NCBI RefSeq assembly: GCF_000305775.1
Contig: NC_018866.1
Location: 1,891,001 to 1,955,000, forward strand
Source of the DNA: Dehalobacter sp. DCA
Lineage (GTDB): Bacteria; Bacillota; Desulfitobacteriia; Desulfitobacteriales; Syntrophobotulaceae
Reading direction: 5' to 3'
DNA length: 64,000 bases
A model generated the notes under the pieces. The model searched no databases and was not told where the DNA came from. It saw only the letters and a program-made list of their open reading frames with translations. Both the position numbers and the translations under genes were made by a program. Positions 59,391-64,000 of the stretch are shown here, piece after piece. How positions within the stretch are numbered: position 1 is the stretch's first letter; each line of letters begins with the position of its first letter.

Positions 59391-60071
59391 TTGTTCAAAC
59401 ATGATAAGCAGCTGCTGAAAGATGTACGCGTCGACGGTCCTAACCCAAATTATGCATCTTTAATGTTAGATCAATTAGGCGGACCGCATGGTGAGCTCAA
59501 AGCAGCTTTACAGTATCTGTCTCAGAGTTATCGCATCAAAGATGAAAAGATTAAGGATCTTTTCATGGATATTGCTTCAGAAGAATTAAGTCATATGGAA
59601 ATGGTCGCCCAGACAGTCAATCTATTAAATGGCCACACGCTTGAAGCCATGAATACTTCTGTTGGCACCGTGGAATCACATGTCATCGGCGGACTTGCCC
59701 CCATGTTAACCAATGCTTCAGGCTATCCCTGGACCGGAGCATATATCGAGTGTACCGGCGATCTCGCTGCGGATCTACTGTCAGATATATCGGCTGAAAC
59801 AAGGGCAAAAGTAGTTTATGAATATCTCTACCGGCAGATTAACGATAAAGGGGTAAGAGAAACGATTGACTTCCTTTTGAATAGGGAAGAAGCACATAAT
59901 ACACTTTTCCGGGAAGCATTCAATATGCTCCAGAATACAGGCTCACTCCAAGACTGGGGAGTTACTCAGGATTCCAAGGTATACTTTGATCTCTCAACAC
60001 CTGGAAAGTACTTCAATGAACTTAAAGACCCCCAAGCGCCAAGATTCAATACTCCTGATCAACCCCACTAA
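59391..60071 (+). CDS. Manganese catalase, CotJC-type spore coat protein
   Basis: A 226-residue di-manganese catalase family protein. Metal ligands fit in GGPHGELKAALQYLSQS, SEELSHMEMVAQTV and REEAHNTLFREAF. CotJC in Bacillus is a spore coat member. The start is a TTG eight bases after AGGGAG, giving MFKHDKQLLKDV, the usual N-terminus; an ATG 18 bases earlier is part of the binding site region. It diverges from the CotF-like genes. Confidence 0.9.
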   Translation: MFKHDKQLLKDVRVDGPNPNYASLMLDQLGGPHGELKAALQYLSQSYRIKDEKIKDLFMDIASEELSHMEMVAQTVNLLNGHTLEAMNTSVGTVESHVIGGLAPMLTNASGYPWTGAYIECTGDLAADLLSDISAETRAKVVYEYLYRQINDKGVRETIDFLLNREEAHNTLFREAFNMLQNTGSLQDWGVTQDSKVYFDLSTPGKYFNELKDPQAPRFNTPDQPH

Positions 60072-60082
60072 ATATAATAAAA

Positions 60083-60120
60083 ACAACCCGGGATTTAATT
60101 CTCGGGTTGTTTGTGTTTTT
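60083..60120 (+). terminator. Terminator after the Mn-catalase gene
   Basis: AACCCG paired with CGGGTT around an AT-rich loop, followed by GTTTGTGTTTTT. It lies 12 bases past the stop codon. Confidence 0.75.
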
Positions 60121-60154
60121 CCTGTCATTAATTCTATCGTTGTCCTATCGTATA

Positions 60155-60592
60155 TTAGAACTCAAGGCTTTTCCATTTTTTATACTTGGTCAATTCCTTG
60201 TCTAACTGGTTGAATATTAGCGCAAGAACAGCAGCATCATCGACTAGCCCCAGTGCAGCAATCCAATCAGGAACAAGATCAACAGGGGATACGAAATAGA
60301 TAAGTCCGGCAATTACAGAAATTATGGCCGTTTTGGAGATCGTTCTGTAATCACCGTTTAACCAGTCTTTTAATAAAGAAAAGAGCAACTGAATTTTATC
60401 CCAGATATTCTGGATTACATCGCGGTTTTTATTGTTATCCGCTTTTTTCAGGGCTTCAGTAAGCAAATTTTCCGTCTTTACAGGGTTGTCCACATAGTCT
60501 TTAGCCTTGTTCTGCCAGCGCTCCATCTCCTGTGGCTCAACTATGATCTCTGCATCTTCGTATTGTTCAATTTCCTTAATATTATCAGCCAT
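60155..60592 (-). CDS. DUF1232 (YkvA-type) membrane protein
   Basis: A 145-residue protein. An acidic N-terminal half precedes a DUF1232 domain with the signature YFVSPVDLVPDWIAALGLVD and a short membrane-associated hairpin. The function of the family is not known. It follows the DedA gene by 24 bases and may be co-transcribed with it. Confidence 0.85.
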   Translation of the reverse strand: MADNIKEIEQYEDAEIIVEPQEMERWQNKAKDYVDNPVKTENLLTEALKKADNNKNRDVIQNIWDKIQLLFSLLKDWLNGDYRTISKTAIISVIAGLIYFVSPVDLVPDWIAALGLVDDAAVLALIFNQLDKELTKYKKWKSLEF

Positions 60593-60616
60593 TTTTCTAT
60601 CCTCCTGAATGCACCT

Positions 60617-61255
60617 TTACGACGAAAACTTTTGGCGAAGAGCAAAAATGACACTTGGTAAAACAGTGATGAAAATAATCGCAAAAATGATTAATGAAAA
60701 GTTCTGTTCGACTGTCGGAATGTTCCCAAAATAATATCCGCCCATCATAAAAAGTGAAATCCAGGCCAAAGCCCCACATATATTGTAGAGCATGAACTTC
60801 CACAGCCTCATGTTGCTGATCCCTCCGACAAATGGTGCAAATGTCCGGATAATTGGTAAAAACCGTGAAATAAAAATCGTTTTCCCGCCATGTTTTTCAT
60901 AAAAACCATGAGTTTGAATGAGATATTTCTTTTTAAAGAGTCTGTTGTCTTTCCAATTGAAGGCTTTCTGTCCAAAAAATCTTCCAATAAAATAATTCTG
61001 CGTATTTCCTGCGATTGCCGCAATAAGCAGTAAGATAAAAGCAAATTTAATATCCATCGCCCCTGTTGCTCCCAGAGCCCCGATGACAAAAAGCAAAGAA
61101 TCCCCCGGCAGAAACGGTGTTACAACAAGTCCGGTTTCACAAAAAATGATTAAAAAGATAATCAGATACGCCCAGACACCGTACGTTTGGACCAACATAT
61201 CCAGGTATTTGTCAATATGTAAGACAATATCAATCAAACTCGTAATAAATTCCAT
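60617..61255 (-). CDS. DedA family (VTT-domain) membrane protein
   Basis: A 212-residue polytopic protein. FLPGDSLLFVIGALGA and ISRFLPIIRTFAPFVGG are the DedA signature regions, the second with essential arginines. The family includes undecaprenyl-phosphate and phospholipid flippases; the exact lipid is unknown here. I took the ATG at 61255, which follows AAGGAG; that at 61270 overlaps the site. Confidence 0.9.
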   Translation of the reverse strand: MEFITSLIDIVLHIDKYLDMLVQTYGVWAYLIIFLIIFCETGLVVTPFLPGDSLLFVIGALGATGAMDIKFAFILLLIAAIAGNTQNYFIGRFFGQKAFNWKDNRLFKKKYLIQTHGFYEKHGGKTIFISRFLPIIRTFAPFVGGISNMRLWKFMLYNICGALAWISLFMMGGYYFGNIPTVEQNFSLIIFAIIFITVLPSVIFALRQKFSS

Positions 61256-61454
61256 CAAATTCTCCTTCATTCAAACAAGCATTTTAAATAAACACGTTAG
61301 ATTTTCGAATCATTTCCTTGCCTTTAATATAGTAATATAACCATGACAAAAGAACAAGAAACAACTAATATTAAATCTTGATAATCAGATTAGCAGCCTG
61401 CTCTTAAAATTGTCTTAGAATTCTATCAAAAATATGTAATAAATCCCACTATGA

Positions 61455-62204
61455 TTAGCACAAATAAGCAGAACAAGCAATTTCGATATTATGATTGCCC
61501 TTAAACTGCTCAATCTTTATTGCGTCTTGGAGTATTTCACCCTGATTAGAGATATACTGTCCGACGATCTCTTCAACCTCGGGAAGTGCATTCAAATCTT
61601 TTAAATAAACCATAAAAGAATAAACCCGATTTAAACTGCTCCCTGCCGACTCCAGCGTATTCTTCAGGTTCTCCAAGCACTGCCTGACAGCCTGCTTGAA
61701 GTCACCATCAATAAGCCTTTGGTCAAGTGGAGAAAAGGGCTGTATAGCAGAACCGTGATAATAATTTTCTATGATAACCCCTTGTGAGAAAGGCCCTTCA
61801 GACAGAAAAAGCTTTCCGTTATTGATATATTTTTTTTGACCTCGGTAGGCTGAAAATTCCAGTTCAACATCGGCTGTGCTTTCTAAATCTGCAATTTGAA
61901 TAAAAACCCGGATAGGGTAATTTCCTTCTTTAAAATATAAAGAAAAGACTTCATCAATCTGGGAACCAAGTCCGATATTTCTAACCATAATGAGTACTGA
62001 ATAAATATCTTCCAGCTTAAAATCTTTTTTTCTCATAAGAACTCTGGCCATTTCAAGTATTCTTTTCGTTTGAGTTCTGATATCTTTATCTGCTAAGTTA
62101 TTAACAAAATAGTCAATGAGCTCCAGGCTGGAAAAAAATAGATAGTTATCGTCTTCACCATTATGCCCGGGCTGATTTTCTTTAGTCCGAAGTGTATCCA
62201 TCAT
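61455..62204 (-). CDS. Tandem RidA-like protein
   Basis: A 249-residue protein that reads as two RidA/YjgF-like domains. The first (about 20-115) has EDIYSVLIMVRNIGLGSQID and retains an arginine in YPIRVFIQIADLES; the second (about 130-249) has GPFSQGVIIENYYHGSAIQP and NIEIACSAYL, but at the matching arginine position it has Gln/Asp (LQDAIKIEQF). RidA enzymes hydrolyse reactive enamines/imines using that arginine. Single-domain forms are about 125 residues. Confidence 0.75.
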   Translation of the reverse strand: MMDTLRTKENQPGHNGEDDNYLFFSSLELIDYFVNNLADKDIRTQTKRILEMARVLMRKKDFKLEDIYSVLIMVRNIGLGSQIDEVFSLYFKEGNYPIRVFIQIADLESTADVELEFSAYRGQKKYINNGKLFLSEGPFSQGVIIENYYHGSAIQPFSPLDQRLIDGDFKQAVRQCLENLKNTLESAGSSLNRVYSFMVYLKDLNALPEVEEIVGQYISNQGEILQDAIKIEQFKGNHNIEIACSAYLC

Positions 62205-62272
62205 TTACTCTCCATTTACTGCTATTTCTCAATCAATTTACCCTATAGTATACTGAATTATTCATGGAAAGC

Positions 62273-62303
62273 AAAGGGGTACATTGTTTACATGTACCCC
62301 TTT
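62273..62303. repeat. 12-bp perfect inverted repeat, 7-base loop
   Basis: AAAGGGGTACAT and ATGTACCCCTTT surround TGTTTAC. No T tract follows on either strand. It may be a protein-binding site or a remnant end of a mobile element. Confidence 0.55.
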
Positions 62304-62414
62304 AGTTACCTGCGCTGTTCCCTTACCATCCTTAGCACCACGGCACTAAGCCATCCATATATGAAGAGACTACATCCTGACTTTAGGACTTATAAGACGA
62401 AAAACTGCTAGCAC

Positions 62415-62460
62415 TCAGCCCTGAAAACCGTTTAGATAGCGGAGTTCAGGGCTGATTTTT
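62415..62460 (+). terminator. Terminator-like hairpin upstream of the transposase
   Basis: TCAGCCCTGAA, 19-base loop, TTCAGGGCTGA, then TTTTT. IS elements often carry such a structure near their ends to block readthrough into the transposase. Confidence 0.55.
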
Positions 62461-62561
62461 ATGTAGAAAATATATTATATTTTGTCCTATTATGTCCTTT
62501 TATATTAGTTGCGATTATGGTATAATAGTTTTAGATATTTTTATCCAGAGGAGCCTTCTGT

Positions 62562-64000
62562 ATGTACGTTGCCATAACAGGCTCGGGCAAGGCCCGGGTC
62601 ATACAGTTTAGAGAAGATACCCGTATTCCGGGAACAACGAAGAAAAAGACGCATGTCGTGAAGACGATTGGTAACTATGAACGAATGCTCGCTGAGGATC
62701 CGGACATTATTGCCAAGCTTAAGGCTGAAGCAGCTGAACTGACAAGGGCAAAGAAGGAAACGAACGCTCCTCTCGCTTTAAGCGTTACCGTTATGGACAT
62801 CACATCACCTCAGGATGTTGTTCCTTCCTTCAGGTTCGGTCATGCGCTAATCAAACAGCTTTGGAGCACTATGGGGTTAGACGCCTTTTTTCTTGCTAAT
62901 TGCGGAAAGCGCAATGCTACAGCTGTTGGACAAGCTCTATTCTACCTTGTCGCCCATCGCTGCGCAGATCCTTGCAGTATCCATGCGAGTGCATTGGAAC
63001 AGAATTCCTATGCGGGTATCCTTTCTCTTGGGATCGATGTCCTTTACGATGTTCTTGATGTACTCTCCCAGCAGAAAGAGGCCATCATAAGCCACCTTGC
63101 TGACTTCTTTGAAAAGAAAACCAGCCGCAGTGGTCCTGAAGCATACTATGACGTCACAACGTACGCTTTTGAGAGCACCCGCTGGGGCGAATTACGAATG
63201 TTTGGCTTCTCGAAGGATCACAAAAATAACGAAGTTCAGGTGGTCATGGGGCTGCTTTTGGACAACAACGGCATACCCATAACGTATGAACTTTTTCCAG
63301 GCAACACGATGGATCAGTGTACTCTGACCCGATCGGTAGAGAAGCTTAAGAGTCTGTACAGGCTGGAAAAGATCACGGTGGTTGCCGACAGAGGACTCAA
63401 CAGCGGCAGCAATCTTGAGTACCTCTGCAAGGGTGGGCACGACTTCGTCATCAGCTATACTTTAAAGCGTTCTCCTGACTCCTTTAAGGAACTTGTATGG
63501 AACGACGAAGGATGGCAAGATAGTGTGGACCTTGCCACAGGGGAGATAACCTCTCGTTCCAAGATCGTAGAGCAAATACTGGAGGTCAAGGTTCCCATAG
63601 ATCAGGATGAGGAAAGTGCTGAAAAGAAAAAAAGAGGAAGGCCCAGGAAGTACACTATTGAAAAAATTCCCGTAAAGATACACTTAACCTGGTCGGCCAA
63701 ACGGGCTAACAAAGACAGATCCGACAGGGAACGCGTACTAGAGAAGCTCAAGAAACGCCTTGACAAACCCTATCAGCTTAAGGCTGCAGTAAAACGGGGT
63801 TGCAATCAGTTTTTGCAGATGGAGCTTGACACAGAAGATTGGAAGCTGGATGAAGCAAAAATTGAGCAAGCCGCCCGCTATGATGGGTATTATGCGGTCA
63901 TTACCAACAACCTGAACTTGAGCACAGATGAGGTTTCCAAGATATACGGAGGACTATGGAAGATCGAAGAGAGTTTTAGAATACTTAAGACTGACCTTAG
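62562..64000 (+). CDS. IS1634-family DDE transposase, 3' end cut by window edge
   Basis: About 479 codons are open from an ATG with AGAGGAG upstream to the window edge. Transposase motifs: YYDVTTYAFES (first catalytic Asp, near residue 197), VVADRGLNSGSNLEY (second Asp), and WKIEESFRILKTDL (the Glu) near the right edge, with VVMGLLLDNNGIPITYELFP between. This layout fits the IS1634 group. The reading frame is intact as far as seen. Confidence 0.88.
   Translation, partial: MYVAITGSGKARVIQFREDTRIPGTTKKKTHVVKTIGNYERMLAEDPDIIAKLKAEAAELTRAKKETNAPLALSVTVMDITSPQDVVPSFRFGHALIKQLWSTMGLDAFFLANCGKRNATAVGQALFYLVAHRCADPCSIHASALEQNSYAGILSLGIDVLYDVLDVLSQQKEAIISHLADFFEKKTSRSGPEAYYDVTTYAFESTRWGELRMFGFSKDHKNNEVQVVMGLLLDNNGIPITYELFPGNTMDQCTLTRSVEKLKSLYRLEKITVVADRGLNSGSNLEYLCKGGHDFVISYTLKRSPDSFKELVWNDEGWQDSVDLATGEITSRSKIVEQILEVKVPIDQDEESAEKKKRGRPRKYTIEKIPVKIHLTWSAKRANKDRSDRERVLEKLKKRLDKPYQLKAAVKRGCNQFLQMELDTEDWKLDEAKIEQAARYDGYYAVITNNLNLSTDEVSKIYGGLWKIEESFRILKTDL
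62562..64000 (+). mobile_element. IS1634-type insertion sequence (minimal extent)
   Basis: The visible element is defined by the transposase only. Its left boundary is somewhere between about 62205 and 62562 and the right end is outside the window, so neither terminal inverted repeats nor target duplication can be assigned. Confidence 0.75.

Larger units (their letters stand above)
62205..62561. other. Non-coding spacer before the IS element
   Basis: No gene is seen. It holds a perfect 12-bp inverted repeat (AAAGGGGTACAT / ATGTACCCCTTT, 62273-62303), an 11-bp hairpin at 62415-62455 followed by TTTTT, and a TATAAT box with TGG before it at 62521-62526 that could serve the transposase. One of these structures may mark the left end of the IS, but I cannot say which. 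Confidence 0.5.

Overview
The window looks like the chromosome of an endospore-forming member of the class Clostridia, closest in style to Peptococcaceae or Desulfitobacterium/Dehalobacter-type bacteria. This rests on the gene order (rpmG-secE-nusG-rplKAJL-rpoBC-L7Ae-like-rpsLG-fusA-tuf-S10 operon), the ctsR-mcsA-mcsB-clpC-radA operon, sigH, several spore proteins (Tlp, two CotF-like proteins, a CotJC-type Mn-catalase), Zn-type S14 and L33, and strong AGGAGG ribosome binding sites. The genus is inferred from style only; no 16S rRNA gene is present.

Layout. Positions 1-23264 (all minus strand) hold the transcription/translation core: S8 (cut by the window edge) back through the S10/spc operon, tuf, fusA, rpsG, rpsL, an L7Ae-like protein, rpoC, rpoB, rplL, rplJ with an L10-leader RNA, rplA, rplK, nusG, secE and rpmG. 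Sigma-A-type promoters with 17-bp spacers are visible before rpmG, rpoB and the L7Ae-like gene, and a strong intrinsic terminator follows rplL. Positions 23.4-28.8 kb are an accessory island between rpmG and sigH, which are neighbours in Bacillus: amidohydrolase, aromatic-acid-exporter-like membrane protein, LysM-GH18 spore hydrolase, Tlp, a CheY-CheX fusion, a separate CheX-like protein and a glyoxalase remnant. A three-gene tRNA operon (Thr, Tyr, fMet) with its own promoter and terminator follows.

Positions 29.2-45.4 kb form a conserved minus-strand block: ctsR, mcsA, mcsB, clpC, radA, (a small plus-strand MazG-like gene where Bacillus has disA), yacL, a fused ispDF, gltX, cysS (no cysE between), mrnC, a two-domain thyX, folA, rlmB and sigH. 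ctsR has a clear CtsR operator. Positions 45.6-50 kb carry an acidic tail-anchored protein, a NUDIX hydrolase, a small membrane protein and a YyaL-type protein.

Positions 50-60 kb are the most unusual part and read as a spore-surface locus. They hold a methyltransferase, a CgeB-like glycosyltransferase, an unrecognised 262-residue protein, a GT2-TPR glycosyltransferase and a 1323-residue protein. That protein has 17 tandem copies of an exactly 49-residue unit, which is seven perfect heptads. Two CotF-like coat proteins and a Mn-catalase lie next door. I infer a long coiled-coil stalk modified by the adjacent glycosyltransferases; this is the best candidate for an undescribed system. The window ends with a DUF1232 protein, a DedA protein, a tandem RidA-like protein and an IS1634-type transposase cut by the right edge.
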